64,000 nt of DNA from Massilia sp. UMI-21 (GCA_015277795.1 CP063848.1:248001-312000), one strand, 5' to 3'. Positions 24,536-35,381 are shown, numbered from the stretch's first letter. Notes: a model not told the origin generated them from the letters alone. A program made the numbers and translations.

Positions 24536-25619
24536 TCAGCACGCGATTGAACTCTGCCGGCGATTTGTCGCCCAGCCCCAGCCGTTCCAGCGTGCGGGCT
24601 TCACCTGCGAAGTCGCGGTCCAGTAGGCCGCTGGCGATGACGATCAAGGCGTCGGCAGTCGGAGTCGGCACCCCCATCAGGCGGCCGATCGAGGACAGCA
24701 GCGCCAGCCCCATCGGCACGTCTTCGGTAATGAAGCGCGTCTGCAGGGTGGCCGGTCCCTTCGGGCCGCCCTCGGCCGCATAGCGGCGGAATACGGAAAT
24801 CGACGGTTGCGACAGGTCTTCTTCGTTACGGAACTTGCACTCGTCGAAGTACGGCGAAGGCTTGCCGCCGGTGGCCGCGATGACGGCGTTCTTTTCGGCG
24901 TCGAGCTTGTACAGCAGGTTCAGCACGGACGGCGTGAAGGCCTCGCGGTACATCCAGAATTCGCCTTCCGCGTGCTCGATGCGGCTGGCCGACAGCAGGG
25001 TGCCGATGGTGTGCACGATCAGGTTCGGGTTGTGCATCGCGGACTCGACCACGTTGCTGCGTTTCGCGACATAGGTCGGGAACAGGCAGGCGGCGCGTTC
25101 CAGTCCTTCGTCGGCGCGCTCGCGCGGCAGGAAGGCCAGGGCATTGCGGGTGTTGCGGAACAAAACGTTAACCACACCCGGCTCGACGATGCGCGCGTCG
25201 TAGGGCAGGCTTTCGCCTTCTGCCAGCAGGAAGGCTTCCTTTTGCTGATAGGGCAGGAAGTAGCAGGAACCCATATAGCCGGGCGCCAGCAGCACCAGCT
25301 GGTGGGCCTTGAGGTAGGGACCGATCAGCTCGGCGATCTCGGCATGGCACTGCGTCTGGGTGGTGATGATGATCGCGTCCGGCGTCTCGGCGAAGGCTTC
25401 CTTGAGATCGCGCGTAGCCAGGGCGATCTGCGCCGTGCTGGTTTCGCCGCCCTTCGGATTGCTGATGAGCTTGATCGTGCGGGTGTCGCGCACGGTATCG
25501 AAGTTCTGGTCGTGCAGCGAGTGCGAGGTTTTCAGCAAGGCGACCCGGTGCCCGTCCTGCGCGAGGATCGCGCCGAGCGCGCATCCTGCATTGCCTGCAC
25601 CTACCATTAAGACATTCAT
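24525..25619 (-). CDS. NAD(P)-dependent octopine/nopaline-type opine dehydrogenase
   Basis: A 364-residue two-domain dehydrogenase. The N-terminal Rossmann fold begins [19 protein letters not shown] (GxGNxG at residues 7-12). The C-terminal all-alpha domain contains [17 protein letters not shown] with the conserved histidine and asparagine of octopine dehydrogenase-type enzymes, and the late [14 protein letters not shown]. Such enzymes reductively join an amino acid and a keto acid, or run the reverse. GGAGG 5 bases upstream fixes the start at 25619 rather than 25649. It is coupled to the adenylate-forming enzyme downstream, hinting at synthesis of a conjugated opine, metallophore or signal; substrate unknown. 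Confidence 0.88.
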   Translation of the reverse strand: MNVLMVGAGNAGCALGAILAQDGHRVALLKTSHSLHDQNFDTVRDTRTIKLISNPKGGETSTAQIALATRDLKEAFAETPDAIIITTQTQCHAEIAELIGPYLKAHQLVLLAPGYMGSCYFLPYQQKEAFLLAEGESLPYDARIVEPGVVNVLFRNTRNALAFLPRERADEGLERAACLFPTYVAKRSNVVESAMHNPNLIVHTIGTLLSASRIEHAEGEFWMYREAFTPSVLNLLYKLDAEKNAVIAATGGKPSPYFDECKFRNEEDLSQPSISVFRRYAAEGGPKGPATLQTRFITEDVPMGLALLSSIGRLMGVPTPTADALIVIASGLLDRDFAGEARTLERLGLGDKSPAEFNRVLNGG

Positions 25620-26177
25620 GCGTCCTCCATCGGACCGGCCGGACGGCACGACGCGGCGCGCGTCAGTACCCGGTTCCGCTAGGCGGCGGCCCGGTCATTG
25701 GGTTCATCAAGGCGGCAACAGGCTCATGGAATCGCGCAACCGCGTCCCAGGAGGAGTTACAGTGGTCACAGTGCCTCTCCGCGTCACCGCACGAATTGAA
25801 AATTATCAAATAAGCATTTGATTAAGCTGCTCATCGATGAAATTAAGATAAGTTTGTTCAGTTGGGAAGTCAACCGAATTCCCGTCTGTGTCACGCTGCA
25901 GGAAGCGTACAGATCGGGGAGAAAAGAACACACTTTGCCTACTGTTAATAGTATTTAATGGGCCTAGGCAAACAGATATTCGGTGAGGCTCACCCTCTGG
26001 AGGCGCAGTCACGATGCGCTGCTGAGCGCACCATGTGGGCTTTCTTAGCGGCTGGCCATGCGACGTGGCGGCGGCTGCATATGAATCTGACATGGAGATG
26101 TCATACACACACATTGTTACAATTTTGTTCACGCAAAATCGTGACCGACCTGTCCTGTCGACGGGTCGTCTGTTCAG
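25620..26177. other. Intergenic region, 558 bp, no supported gene
   Basis: Between the divergent-looking ends of the opine dehydrogenase operon (start at 25619, minus) and the permease stop (26178, minus). It is AT-richer than its surroundings and must contain the promoter of the opine operon. A 108-codon minus-strand frame (25806-26132) lacks a ribosome site and any recognisable composition and is not called. Confidence 0.6.
25805..25822. promoter_or_regulatory. 18-base palindrome upstream of the opine dehydrogenase operon
   Basis: ATCAAAT and ATTTGAT form perfect 7-base arms around AAGC, 186 bases upstream of the opine dehydrogenase start. It could be an operator for an unknown regulator; no regulator gene is adjacent. 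Confidence 0.3.
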
Positions 26178-27809
26178 TCAGGCAAACAGCAGCAGGGCCG
26201 CCACGCCCCCCAGCGCGCAGTACAGAACCGCAACCACGACGGTACGGCGCAGCACCTCGGCTTCGCGTCCTGTCAGATCGACGGTGGCGCTGGCCGCGAC
26301 AATGTTATGCGGACAGATAATGTTGCCGACCGCCGCGCCGAAACCTTGGGCGGCGCTGAGGCCCAGGACGGACAAGCCGAGCTGGCGTGCAGTAGCGACC
26401 TGGAACTCCGTCAACAGAATATTCGATGCCGTTGCCGAGCCAGTCACGAAGGTACCGAGGGCGCCGATGGCCGGGGCGAGCAAGGGCCACCAGCTGCCGA
26501 CGCCACTGGCGCTCGCGGCCAGCGCATCGATCATGCCGGCGTGAACCATGACGCGCGACAGGCCCAGCATGGCCAGCAGCGCGGCGCACACCGGCAGCAG
26601 GCGCTTGACGACCGACGCCATGACCGATGTCAGCAAGGCGATCGGCACGCGGTTCAGCAGTGCCGCCAGAATCAGGCTCGCCAGCAACATCGTCCCCGGG
26701 TGATAGAGAACCTGCATGCTGGCGCCGAACGGTCCAAGCGACCAGGCAAGGGCGACGGAGCCCAGCGTGGCTTTGAGTGCCGGTAGCAGCCGGGTGGCCA
26801 GCACCAGAAAGATCAGCAGCAGGTAGGGAGCACTGGCCCTGAGCACCGCGACGGCGCTGATGCCGGGCGTGCTCGCCGCCGCAGCGGTGCGGCCGCCGAG
26901 CTTGAGCACGCCGACGAACAGCAAGGCGCCCAGCAGCGCTCCGCCCAGCGTGGGCAGTTCAGGGCCAACATAGCGTGCCAGCAGATAGAAAGGAAGCAGG
27001 AAGCAACATGCGGCGAACAACGCCCAGCCCCACAATGGCGCTGTGCGGATCTCCCCGCCGAGTGCGCGGGCGGCAAGCAGCATGACGACCAGCGGCATCA
27101 TCCAGCCCAGCAGCACATGGTAGGCGGCGGTGGCGCCGGCCAGTGCGAGACCGGGCAAGCCGCTGGCTGCCACTTGCGGAAGCACCGGCGTGCCGACCGC
27201 GCCAAAGGATACCCCGACCGCATGGCCGATCAACGCGATGCTCACCGCGGCGACCTTGCCGAAGCCTGCGCTGACGAGAAAGGGCGCCGCCAGCGCCACC
27301 GGCGTGCCGAATCCGGCGGCGCCCTCGACAAAGAGCACGAAAAACCAGGCGATCAACAAAGCCAGGATACGCGCATCGCCGGTGATGCGCCCCATCGCCT
27401 TGCGCAGTATGTCCATGCTGCCGGTGCGCACCTGCATTTCATGGATGCACAGCGCAGGAAAAATGATCCACAGGACGGTGAGCGCGATGAATCCCGCTTC
27501 CGCCATCGCACCGCCGACACTGCCGAACCGGCCCCATTGGGGCATGACGGTCGTGCCGAGACCGAATCCTGAAATGGCAACAACGATGGCGGCGGCCAGT
27601 CCGGCGCTACCGGCGCGCGCGGCGGAGGCCCGCATGCCGATCATCAATACCAGGACCACCAGGATGGGAAGGGCCGCAAGCATGGAGCAGTCAAGCCTGT
27701 CTGGTGCAAGTGGGAAACGCCGGGCGCGGCGTATGCGCCGATGTGTCAGCAACAGCATACCAAACACGAAGGCGCATACCAACACAAGCGGCATGTATCC
27801 GGCCGGCAC
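26178..27809 (-). CDS. L-lactate/glycolate permease family (LctP/LldP) transporter
   Basis: A 543-residue inner-membrane proton symporter with about 13-14 helices. Family hallmarks: ALPILVVLVLMIG near the start, FVEGAAGFGTPVALAAPFLV near residue 170, SFGAVGTPVL near 210, APAIGALGTFVTGSATASNILL near 455, and LSAAQGFGAAVGNIICPHNIVAASATV near 495. Most family members begin near what is Met45 here; the extra N-terminal segment (PLVLVCAFVFGMLLL) may be one more helix, and the start codon (GTG 27809, or ATG 27794) is uncertain. No lactate-oxidising genes are adjacent, so lactate, glycolate or another hydroxyacid could be the substrate. Confidence 0.9.
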   Translation of the reverse strand: MPAGYMPLVLVCAFVFGMLLLTHRRIRRARRFPLAPDRLDCSMLAALPILVVLVLMIGMRASAARAGSAGLAAAIVVAISGFGLGTTVMPQWGRFGSVGGAMAEAGFIALTVLWIIFPALCIHEMQVRTGSMDILRKAMGRITGDARILALLIAWFFVLFVEGAAGFGTPVALAAPFLVSAGFGKVAAVSIALIGHAVGVSFGAVGTPVLPQVAASGLPGLALAGATAAYHVLLGWMMPLVVMLLAARALGGEIRTAPLWGWALFAACCFLLPFYLLARYVGPELPTLGGALLGALLFVGVLKLGGRTAAAASTPGISAVAVLRASAPYLLLIFLVLATRLLPALKATLGSVALAWSLGPFGASMQVLYHPGTMLLASLILAALLNRVPIALLTSVMASVVKRLLPVCAALLAMLGLSRVMVHAGMIDALAASASGVGSWWPLLAPAIGALGTFVTGSATASNILLTEFQVATARQLGLSVLGLSAAQGFGAAVGNIICPHNIVAASATVDLTGREAEVLRRTVVVAVLYCALGGVAALLLFA

Positions 27810-27841
27810 GGCCTACCGGTTATGGGCGGCTTCGTGGAAGG

Positions 27842-27873
27842 TAAAACGGCCCCGACACGAAGTGTCGAGGCCG
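27842..27873 (-). terminator. Terminator after glmS
   Basis: On the minus strand a hairpin of 12 base positions (one mismatch) with a 3-base loop covers 27847-27873 and is followed by TTTTAC. It lies 77 bases past the glmS stop codon. Confidence 0.7.
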
Positions 27874-27949
27874 CATAGCCACGTCAAACCTGGTGCGGGA
27901 GTGACGTATTTATTTGCAGGTGCACCACCTGCTCAGCGCAGTGCCCGCC

Positions 27950-29779
27950 TTACTCCACCGTCACCGACTTCGCCAAGTTGCGCGGCTTGTCCACGTCGGT
28001 GCCGCGCGCCAGCGCGGTGTGGTAGGCCAGCAGCTGCAGCGCGGCCACGTGCAGGATCGGCGACAGTTCGCCGTAGTGCTCCGGCAGGCGGATCACGTGC
28101 AGGCCTTCGCCCGAGGTGATGCGCGAATCGACGTCGGCGAACACGTACAGTTCGCCGCCGCGGGCGCGTACTTCCTGCATGTTCGACTTCAGTTTTTCCA
28201 GCAGCGCGTCGTTCGGGGCGATCGTGACCACCGGCATCTCTTCGGTTACCAGCGCCAGCGGGCCGTGCTTCAGCTCGCCTGCCGGGTAGGCTTCGGCGTG
28301 GATGTACGAGATTTCCTTCAGCTTCAGTGCACCTTCCAGGGCGATCGGGTAGTGCATGCCGCGGCCCAGGAACAGGGCGTTTTCCTTGCGCGCGAATTCT
28401 TCGGCCCAGGCGATGATCTGCGGCTCCAGCGCCAGCACCGCGCTCAGCGCGACCGGCAGGTGGCGCATCATTTTCAGGTGTTCGGCTTCTTCGGCCTCGG
28501 TCAGGCGGCCGTTCACTTGCGCCAGGGTCAAGGTCAGGAGGAACAGCGCGGCCAGCTGGGTGGTAAAGGCCTTGGTCGAGGCCACGCCCACTTCGACGCC
28601 GGCGCGGGTGATGTAGGCCAGCTTGCACTCGCGCACCATGGCGCTGGTGGCAACGTTGCAGATGGTGAGCGTATGCGGCATGCCGAGGCTGCGCGCATGT
28701 TTCAGTGCGGCCAGGGTGTCGGCGGTCTCGCCGCTCTGCGAGATGGTGACCACCAGGGTCTGCGGGTGCGGCACGCTGTCGCGGTAGCGGTATTCGCTGG
28801 CGATCTCGACGTTGACCGGCACCTTGGCGATGCGCTCGATCCAGTACTTCGCGGTCAGGCCGGCGTAGTAGCTGGTGCCGCAGGCCAGGATCAGCACGCG
28901 GTCGATTTCCTTGAACACGCCATAGGCGCCGTCGCCGAACAGTTCCGGCATGATCGCGGTCACGCCCTCGAGGGTGTCGCCGATGACGCGCGGCTGCTCG
29001 AAGATTTCCTTCTGCATGTAGTGGCGGTACGGGCCGAGCTCGGCCGCGCCGGTGTGGGCGTGCACGGTTTTCACTTCGCGCTCGACCGGACGGCCTTCGC
29101 TATCGACGATCCAGTAGCGTGCCAGCTGCAGGTCGACCACATCGCCTTCTTCGAGGTAGATGATGCGGTTGGTGGTGCCGGCCAGCGCCATCGCGTCCGA
29201 GGCGACGAAGTTTTCGTTCTCGCCGACGCCGACGATCAGCGGCGAGCCCTGGCGGGCAGCGATGACGCGGTGCGGTTCTTCACGCGAGAACACGGCGATG
29301 GCGTAGGCGCCATGCAGGCGCTTGACGGCCTGCTGGACGGTATCGAACAGGTCGCCGTTATACATGTGATCGACCAGGTGGGCGATGACTTCGGTATCGG
29401 TCTGGCTGGTGAAGGCGTAGCCGAGCGCCTTCAGCTCGGTGCGCAACTCGTCGTGGTTCTCGATGATGCCGTTGTGGACAAGTGCGATGCGCGCATTGTC
29501 TTCGCTCGGCGAGAAGTGCGGGTGGGCATTGTGCGAAGCAGGGGCGCCGTGGGTGGCCCAGCGGGTGTGGGCGATGCCGGTGAAACCGTCGAGGTGGGCT
29601 TCGCGCACCTGCGATTCGAGCTCGGCCACGCGCGAGGTGCTGCGCGAGCGGGTCAGTTTACCGTCCAGGTGGACGGCGACGCCGCAGGAGTCATAACCGC
29701 GATATTCCAGGCGTTTCAGGCCCTCGATCAGGATGGGAGTGATGTTGCGCTTGGCGACTGCACCGACGATACCGCACAT
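27950..29779 (-). CDS. glmS: Glutamine--fructose-6-phosphate aminotransferase (isomerizing)
   Basis: A 609-residue cytoplasmic enzyme making glucosamine-6-phosphate, the first step to UDP-GlcNAc for peptidoglycan and LPS. The N-terminal class II glutaminase starts MCGIVGAVA with Cys2 as nucleophile and includes [10 protein letters not shown]. Two SIS domains follow from about residue 280, with [12 protein letters not shown] and [11 protein letters not shown]. The end LAKSVTVE is the normal GlmS terminus. ATG 29779 with GAGG upstream is the only start that exposes the catalytic cysteine. No glmS ribozyme is expected or seen. The divergent Lrp-type gene and repeated GTGAAATAA motifs between them suggest regulation from that side. 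glmU is 0.7 kb away. Confidence 0.98.
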   Translation of the reverse strand: MCGIVGAVAKRNITPILIEGLKRLEYRGYDSCGVAVHLDGKLTRSRSTSRVAELESQVREAHLDGFTGIAHTRWATHGAPASHNAHPHFSPSEDNARIALVHNGIIENHDELRTELKALGYAFTSQTDTEVIAHLVDHMYNGDLFDTVQQAVKRLHGAYAIAVFSREEPHRVIAARQGSPLIVGVGENENFVASDAMALAGTTNRIIYLEEGDVVDLQLARYWIVDSEGRPVEREVKTVHAHTGAAELGPYRHYMQKEIFEQPRVIGDTLEGVTAIMPELFGDGAYGVFKEIDRVLILACGTSYYAGLTAKYWIERIAKVPVNVEIASEYRYRDSVPHPQTLVVTISQSGETADTLAALKHARSLGMPHTLTICNVATSAMVRECKLAYITRAGVEVGVASTKAFTTQLAALFLLTLTLAQVNGRLTEAEEAEHLKMMRHLPVALSAVLALEPQIIAWAEEFARKENALFLGRGMHYPIALEGALKLKEISYIHAEAYPAGELKHGPLALVTEEMPVVTIAPNDALLEKLKSNMQEVRARGGELYVFADVDSRITSGEGLHVIRLPEHYGELSPILHVAALQLLAYHTALARGTDVDKPRNLAKSVTVE

Positions 29780-29829
29780 GTTGACCTCGTTTGAAGATTT
29801 GCAATGAAACCTATCGTAGAGCAACTAGC

Positions 29830-29935
29830 GTGAAATAAGCTTTCAGAGTTCGCCTATTTTTGACAGATTATTTCACGAGAGGTAAGATGTGAAATATTAT
29901 TTCATTTAGATCGTTATTTTTAAAGTTTATTTCAC
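29830..29935. promoter_or_regulatory. Multi-copy GTGAAATAA operator between glmS and the Lrp-type gene
   Basis: Five copies of a 9-base element occur in 106 bases of otherwise AT-rich DNA. They are GTGAAATAA at 29830-29838, its complement TTATTTCAC at 29868-29876, a near-perfect 17-base palindrome GTGAAATATTATTTCAT at 29889-29905 (two half-sites), and TTATTTCAC at 29927-29935. The last copy ends 3 bases before the Lrp gene's ATG, where a ribosome site would normally be. The arrangement fits binding of an octameric Lrp/AsnC protein that represses itself. Confidence 0.75.
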
Positions 29936-29938
29936 GCC

Positions 29939-30409
29939 ATGTCAGATCAACTACCCCTGGACGAACTCGATCGTCGCATCCTGACTAGCTTGCAGACTGA
30001 TGCATCGCATACGAACGCCGAATTGGCTGAACTGGTACACGTCTCGCCACCTACTTGTTTGCGCCGCGTAAAACAACTCACCGACAGCGGCGTCATCGAA
30101 CGCCAGGTGGCGATCGTCGATCCGGCCAAGGTGGGGGCGCGCCTCACCGCGATCGTCGAGATCACGCTCGACGTACAGGCGGCCGAGCGCATGGACGAGT
30201 TCGAAACCCTGGTGGCGCCCGATACCGCCGTCCTGCAGTGCTACCGCGTCAGCCCGGGCCCGGATTTCGTGCTGGTGGTGCAGGTGGCCGACATGCCGGC
30301 CTACCATGCGCTGGCCCATCGGCTGTTTACGGCGCATGCCAACGTGCGCAACGTCAAAGCCTATTTTTCCACCCACCGATCCAAGTTCGACACCCGGATC
30401 GTGGTTTAG
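29939..30409 (+). CDS. Lrp/AsnC-family transcriptional regulator
   Basis: A 156-residue regulator: helix-turn-helix at about residues 9-55 (LDRRILTSLQTDASHTNAELAEL, then SPPTCLRRVKQL) and a ligand-binding RAM/AsnC domain thereafter (ITLDVQ, YRVSPGPDFVLVVQVADM). It is divergent from glmS, and the space between them has five copies of GTGAAATAA, the last almost touching this ATG, so autoregulation and possibly control of glmS are likely. There is no visible Shine-Dalgarno sequence; the start is supported by the family-typical N-terminus. The ligand is unknown, though amino acids are usual. Confidence 0.93.
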   Translation: MSDQLPLDELDRRILTSLQTDASHTNAELAELVHVSPPTCLRRVKQLTDSGVIERQVAIVDPAKVGARLTAIVEITLDVQAAERMDEFETLVAPDTAVLQCYRVSPGPDFVLVVQVADMPAYHALAHRLFTAHANVRNVKAYFSTHRSKFDTRIVV

Positions 30410-30519
30410 ATGAACAAGAAACCTGTGGAAAACTTTGTGGGTAAGCACCCGGAAAAGCACCGGATAAGCATGTGATTAGCCTGTGTTTTTCCTGTGATTA
30501 CCCTGTCGGTATCGGTGGA

Positions 30520-31896
30520 TTATTTCTTCGTTTTCACCGGACGCGACCAGCCTTCGATGCTCATCTGCTTCGAGCGCGAGATGGTCAGCTTGCCGGCCGG
30601 CGCATCCTTGGTGAGCGTGGTGCCGGCGCCCAGGGTCGCACCCTTGCCCACCGTCACCGGCGCCACCAGCTGGCTGTCGCTGCCGATGAAGGCGTCGTCC
30701 TCGATCACGGTGCGGAACTTGTTGGCACCATCGTAATTGCAGGTGATGGTGCCGGCGCCGATGTTCACGCGCGAGCCGACGGTGGCGTCGCCCACGTAGG
30801 CCAGGTGGTTGGCCTTGCTGTGCGCGGCAACCTGGCTGTTCTTGATCTCGACGAAGTTACCCACATGGACGTCTTCGCCCAGCTCGGTACCCGGGCGCAG
30901 GCGTGCGTAGGGGCCGATCTGCGACTTGTCGCCCACCACCGCGTCTTCGATGTGGCAGAAGGGCTTGATCTGGGCGCCGGCGCCGACCTTGGCGTTGACG
31001 AGCACGCAATGCGGACCGACGGTCACGCCGTCAGCCAGCTCGACCCGGCCTTCGAACACGCAGCCGACATCGACCACGACATCGCGGCCGCAGACGAGTT
31101 CGCCGCGCACGTCGATGCGCGCCGGATCCATCAGGGTCACGCCCTTCTCGAGCAGCGCATTGGCGATGTTCAGCTGGTGACGGCGCTCGAGCTCGGCCAA
31201 CTGCACCTTGCTGTTGACGCCGGCCACTTCCCATTCGGCCGAAGGCTGGGCCGAGACCACCGGCACGCCGTCCAGCACCGCCTGGGCCACGATGTCGGTC
31301 AGGTAGTACTCGCCCTGTGCATTGTTGTTCGACAACGCGGCCAGCCACTTCTTGAGGTGGGTGGTCGGGACGCACATGATGCCGCTGTTGATTTCGCGGA
31401 TCGCGCGCTCGGCCTCGCTGGCATCCTTTTCTTCGACGATGCGCACGATCTTGCCGTCCTCGCGCACGATGCGGCCCAGGCCGAAGGGATTGGCCTGCTC
31501 GACGGTCAGGATGGCGAGCTTGTCGGTGCCGGCGGCCTCGACCAGGCGGCCGAGCGATGCGGCGGTGGTCAGCGGCACGTCGCCGTACAACACCAGGGTC
31601 GATACGCTCTCATCCAGCTGGGGCACGGCCTGCATCACGGCATGGCCGGTGCCGAGCTGCGGCTGTTGCAGGGCGGTGTCGATCGTGGTGCCGGTCTGCT
31701 CGGCCAACGTGCCGACCATCTCCGGCACCGCTGCGCCTCCGTGCCCGTAAATCACGCATAATTTACTCGGCGATAAGCTATGTGCGGTATCGATAACATG
31801 ACGCAATAGCGGTTTCCCCGCCAGCGGATGCAAGACCTTCGGCAGCGCGGACTGCATGCGTTTTCCCATGCCAGCGGCGAGGATGACAACGTTCAT
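30520..31896 (-). CDS. glmU: Bifunctional GlcN-1-P acetyltransferase / GlcNAc-1-P uridylyltransferase
   Basis: A 458-residue enzyme that acetylates glucosamine-1-phosphate and then couples it to UTP to give UDP-GlcNAc. The N-terminal Rossmann uridylyltransferase has [26 protein letters not shown], and LYGDVPL near residue 100. The C-terminal left-handed beta helix carries the acetyltransferase with the [11 protein letters not shown] and [22 protein letters not shown] blocks. Length equals the family norm. It is divergent from a lipoprotein gene 24 bp away. Together with glmS it covers three of the four steps from fructose-6-phosphate; glmM is not in the window. Confidence 0.98.
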   Translation of the reverse strand: MNVVILAAGMGKRMQSALPKVLHPLAGKPLLRHVIDTAHSLSPSKLCVIYGHGGAAVPEMVGTLAEQTGTTIDTALQQPQLGTGHAVMQAVPQLDESVSTLVLYGDVPLTTAASLGRLVEAAGTDKLAILTVEQANPFGLGRIVREDGKIVRIVEEKDASEAERAIREINSGIMCVPTTHLKKWLAALSNNNAQGEYYLTDIVAQAVLDGVPVVSAQPSAEWEVAGVNSKVQLAELERRHQLNIANALLEKGVTLMDPARIDVRGELVCGRDVVVDVGCVFEGRVELADGVTVGPHCVLVNAKVGAGAQIKPFCHIEDAVVGDKSQIGPYARLRPGTELGEDVHVGNFVEIKNSQVAAHSKANHLAYVGDATVGSRVNIGAGTITCNYDGANKFRTVIEDDAFIGSDSQLVAPVTVGKGATLGAGTTLTKDAPAGKLTISRSKQMSIEGWSRPVKTKK

Positions 31897-31920
31897 AAGC
31901 CGATCTCAAAAGTTGAAAAT

Positions 31921-32814
31921 ATGAAAAAGTTTAACACGCAAGAGTCCTTGTCCCGGCGCACTATTGCGCTTTGCATGGTGGCGCTGTTCGCCCTGCTCGC
32001 TGCTTGCAGCTCTGTACGTTTCACTTACAACCAGGGTGATACCTTACTGTATTGGTGGCTCGATTCCTATGCCGATCTGGAAGGCGAGCAGGCCGATATC
32101 GCCAAGCGCGACATCGATAAACTGTTCCGCTGGCACCGCCAGACCCAGCTGCGCGACTACGCCGCCTTGCTCGGCAACATGCAGCGCCAGCTCGCCGGCA
32201 ACCCGACCCAGGCCGACCTGATCACCCTGTACAAGGAGGTGCGCGTCCGCGGCGAGCGCCTGGCCAGCCATGCGCTGCCCGAGTTGACCACCCTCGCACT
32301 GTCCATCAAACCGGATCAGATCGCCGATATCGAACGCAAGTTCATTTCGAAAAACGCCGATTACCGCAAGAAATTTGTCGAAGGTAGTACCGAGAAGCGC
32401 CAGCGCGCCCGTTTCAAGAAGGCGATGGACCAACTCGAACTATGGTTCGGCAACTTCAGCAGGGAACAGGAAGCCATCCTGCGCAAGGCCTCGGATGCGC
32501 GCCCGCTCGACAGCGATACCTGGCTGGACGAACGGGTCTGGCGCCAGCGCCGCATCCTCAGCCTGCTGCGCAAGTTCCAACAGGAGAAGCCGAACCGCGA
32601 GCAGGCGGCGGCCCAGATCGCAGCGATGCAGCGCGAACTCTTCGGCCGTACGGAATCGCCCGAGCGCAAGGCCTTCTACGACAACTATCTCGACCAGACC
32701 ACCAAATTCATGCTGACCGCGATCCGCATCGCGACACCGGCGCAGAAGAAACATGCGCAGGAACGCATGCAAGGCTGGATCAATGATTTCCAGCTCCTGG
32801 CGGCAGGGAAATAA
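31921..32814 (+). CDS. DUF6279-family lipoprotein
   Basis: A 297-residue exported protein with a lipoprotein signal (hydrophobic ALCMVALFALLAACSS, lipid-anchor Cys29). The mature part is helical and charged. The opening RFTYNQGDTLLYWWLDSYADL and the WLDERVWRQRRI segment match the DUF6279 lipoproteins common in proteobacteria; function unknown. ATG 31921 is chosen because it gives the signal peptide directly; the frame stays open upstream to 31828 into the glmU 5' region without signal-like sequence. Confidence 0.85.
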   Translation: MKKFNTQESLSRRTIALCMVALFALLAACSSVRFTYNQGDTLLYWWLDSYADLEGEQADIAKRDIDKLFRWHRQTQLRDYAALLGNMQRQLAGNPTQADLITLYKEVRVRGERLASHALPELTTLALSIKPDQIADIERKFISKNADYRKKFVEGSTEKRQRARFKKAMDQLELWFGNFSREQEAILRKASDARPLDSDTWLDERVWRQRRILSLLRKFQQEKPNREQAAAQIAAMQRELFGRTESPERKAFYDNYLDQTTKFMLTAIRIATPAQKKHAQERMQGWINDFQLLAAGK

Positions 32815-32856
32815 GCGAGGAAAGGGCGCCGCAAGGGCCATGTTATAGTGCCGCCC

Positions 32857-33507
32857 ATGCAAAAGAAGTCCTCCACACCCCAAGCCAATCGTGTTCCCCA
32901 TCGGGCTCCCCGCCTGGCGCCACGCCAGGTACGCATCATCGGCGGCGCCTGGAAACGCGCCCTGCTGCCGGTCCTGGACGCCGAGGGCCTGCGCCCGACC
33001 CCGGACCGTGTCCGCGAGACCGTGTTCAACTGGATCAGGCATCAACTCGGTGGCGATTTCGATGGCGCCAGCTTCCTCGACCTGTTCGCCGGGTCCGGTG
33101 CGCTCGGCTTCGAAGCGGCCAGCCGCGGTGCTGCATCGGTGACCATGGTGGACAGCCATGGCCCGGCGGCACGCCAGCTGGAAAGCAACCGCGACAAGCT
33201 CAAGGCCGGCAACGTGAAGGTGCTGCGCGCCGACGCCCTGGCCCTGGTACGCGACCTGGCCGCCCGCGGCCAGCGCTTCGACGTGATCTTCCTCGATCCG
33301 CCCTATCAGCTGGGCCTGCTTACCCAGATCCTGCCCCTGTGCCCGGCCATCCTGAACGAGGGCGGCCTGGTCTATGCCGAAACCGGCGAGCCGCTGCCGC
33401 TGGAACAAGAACGCCCCGACTGGCTCACCGGCTGGGATGCCATCCGCGAGGACAAGGCGGGCATGGTCTATTACTACCTGCTGAAATTGAACGACGGCGT
33501 CGCCTGA
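32857..33507 (+). CDS. rsmD: 16S rRNA (guanine(966)-N(2))-methyltransferase RsmD
   Basis: A 216-residue Rossmann methyltransferase that modifies G966 of 16S rRNA in the assembled small subunit. Motifs: RIIGGAWKRALL, RPTPDRVRETVFNWI, the SAM-binding DLFAGSGALGFEA and the catalytic FLDPPY (NPPY-type). The ATG at 32857 is used; a GTG at 32848 is also possible. It is followed after 109 bases by coaD, a very common neighbour of rsmD in proteobacteria. Confidence 0.96.
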   Translation: MQKKSSTPQANRVPHRAPRLAPRQVRIIGGAWKRALLPVLDAEGLRPTPDRVRETVFNWIRHQLGGDFDGASFLDLFAGSGALGFEAASRGAASVTMVDSHGPAARQLESNRDKLKAGNVKVLRADALALVRDLAARGQRFDVIFLDPPYQLGLLTQILPLCPAILNEGGLVYAETGEPLPLEQERPDWLTGWDAIREDKAGMVYYYLLKLNDGVA

Positions 33508-33598
33508 TCGACGAAACTGCACAAGGATTGGGCAAACGCCGCCCCAGGCTGGGGCAGGTGCCGGATTTTCAGGCATAATGCGCGTTCTGACAGGGTGA

Positions 33599-34415
<817 letters not shown>

Positions 34416-34422
34416 TTCCCCC

Positions 34423-34445
34423 AGCCGGCTAATGCCGGCTTTTTT
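34423..34445 (+). terminator. Rho-independent terminator after the ferredoxin gene
   Basis: AGCCGGC and GCCGGCT pair across a 4-base loop and are followed by TTTTT. It lies 7 bases after the ferredoxin stop. Confidence 0.9.
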
Positions 34446-35174
34446 GTTTCCGCCCTTCTTTTCTCTCTATCCGCTGACGCAGACATGCCGCGGCCGCCTT
34501 CCTGGCGGCTGCAGGGGCTGTGCGCCCGACTACCTCCCCGCTGCCCGCATCGCGCCGATGCGACGCCACCTCGAACCTCCGATCCAGCACCCCGTCTGGA
34601 AGCCCCGCCGCGGCCTGCCCATCTTCGTCGCCAGTAAATGCCAGTTACTGACTGCACATGGCGCAATCTGCCCCAAAAGCAGGGAGCGGCGTCTTTGCAT
34701 CTTACTTGCAACCAATACTCATCCATATAAAATCATAGAACGTGAACTGTGTTGAACCGCATAGATATTGACCGTATATGTATTTTTTTACAGCCAACAT
34801 CGCGCAACTAGCTATTAAAGATGAGGTTCGATTAAGCCGAATTCCCAAATCAATCATAGCTGCCAATTTTCTCTATCTAGCGGCAAAGTGGGGTCATTCG
34901 GATGCCATCGCCCGTCTTTTCTAATTTCCATCCGTCCTACGCCACAGGGACGAGAGTGACTCTTCGTGAACTTTGTTAAATCAAACCGACGCGAAAAGCC
35001 GGGTAACGAAGAGTCACCAAGGCAAGGGGCCAAACGGTCTGCGTCAACCCGAAACCGGATCGATGAAGGGAGGAAGGGGAAGGAGGGCGAGGAAGGCAAA
35101 CGTCAACGCCGGAACAGCGGACGTAAAAAAACGCGTCCCGTTCAGGAGGCCGCGTCAAACGGAGAATGAAGCAA
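34446..35174. other. Intergenic region, 729 bp, no supported gene
   Basis: The first third is chromosomal in GC; the middle (about 34700-34870) is AT-rich. GTGACTCTTCGT at 34956-34967 and its exact complement ACGAAGAGTCAC at 35006-35017 form a 12-base inverted repeat with a 38-base gap. Frames here lack ribosome sites and sensible composition. A small RNA cannot be excluded. Confidence 0.5.
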
Positions 35175-35381
35175 TCAGTGGTGCTCGGCCAGGTGCGCCT
35201 TCGGCGGGCGTGGACGCAGGGTCAGCACGGTGGCACGGCCAATACCGACCAGCAGCGGACGAAAAACCATGGCAACGCCGCCCAGCAGCGCGATGCCGGA
35301 GGCGGTACGGAGAACCTGACCGACAGGAACGGCTGCAATGGCAGCGCCGGTGGTCTGGATGAGGGTGATGACGGCAGACAT
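35175..35381 (-). CDS. Small membrane protein, unknown function
   Basis: A 68-residue protein with one or two hydrophobic stretches (LIQTTGAAIAAVPVGQVL and ASGIALLGGVAMVFRPLLVGI) and a basic tail. I do not recognise a named family, though similar short proteins seem common in Oxalobacteraceae. There is no strong ribosome site. Support comes from codon-typical composition and its conserved-looking ends rather than from a motif. It is divergent from a LysR gene 140 bp away. Confidence 0.55.
   Translation of the reverse strand: MSAVITLIQTTGAAIAAVPVGQVLRTASGIALLGGVAMVFRPLLVGIGRATVLTLRPRPPKAHLAEHH

Noticed and set aside
25806..26132. A 108-codon minus-strand frame in the permease/opine dehydrogenase gap
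   Set aside because: No ribosome site, poor composition, no similarity; the region is more likely promoter DNA.
30424..30432. A single DnaA-like 9-mer TGTGGAAAA between the Lrp-type gene and glmU
   Set aside because: One isolated, imperfect match is expected by chance in 64 kb.
34446..35174. Possible structured RNA such as 6S RNA
   Set aside because: I compared it mentally with known 6S and SRP RNA features and found no convincing match; only a 12-base inverted repeat is clear.
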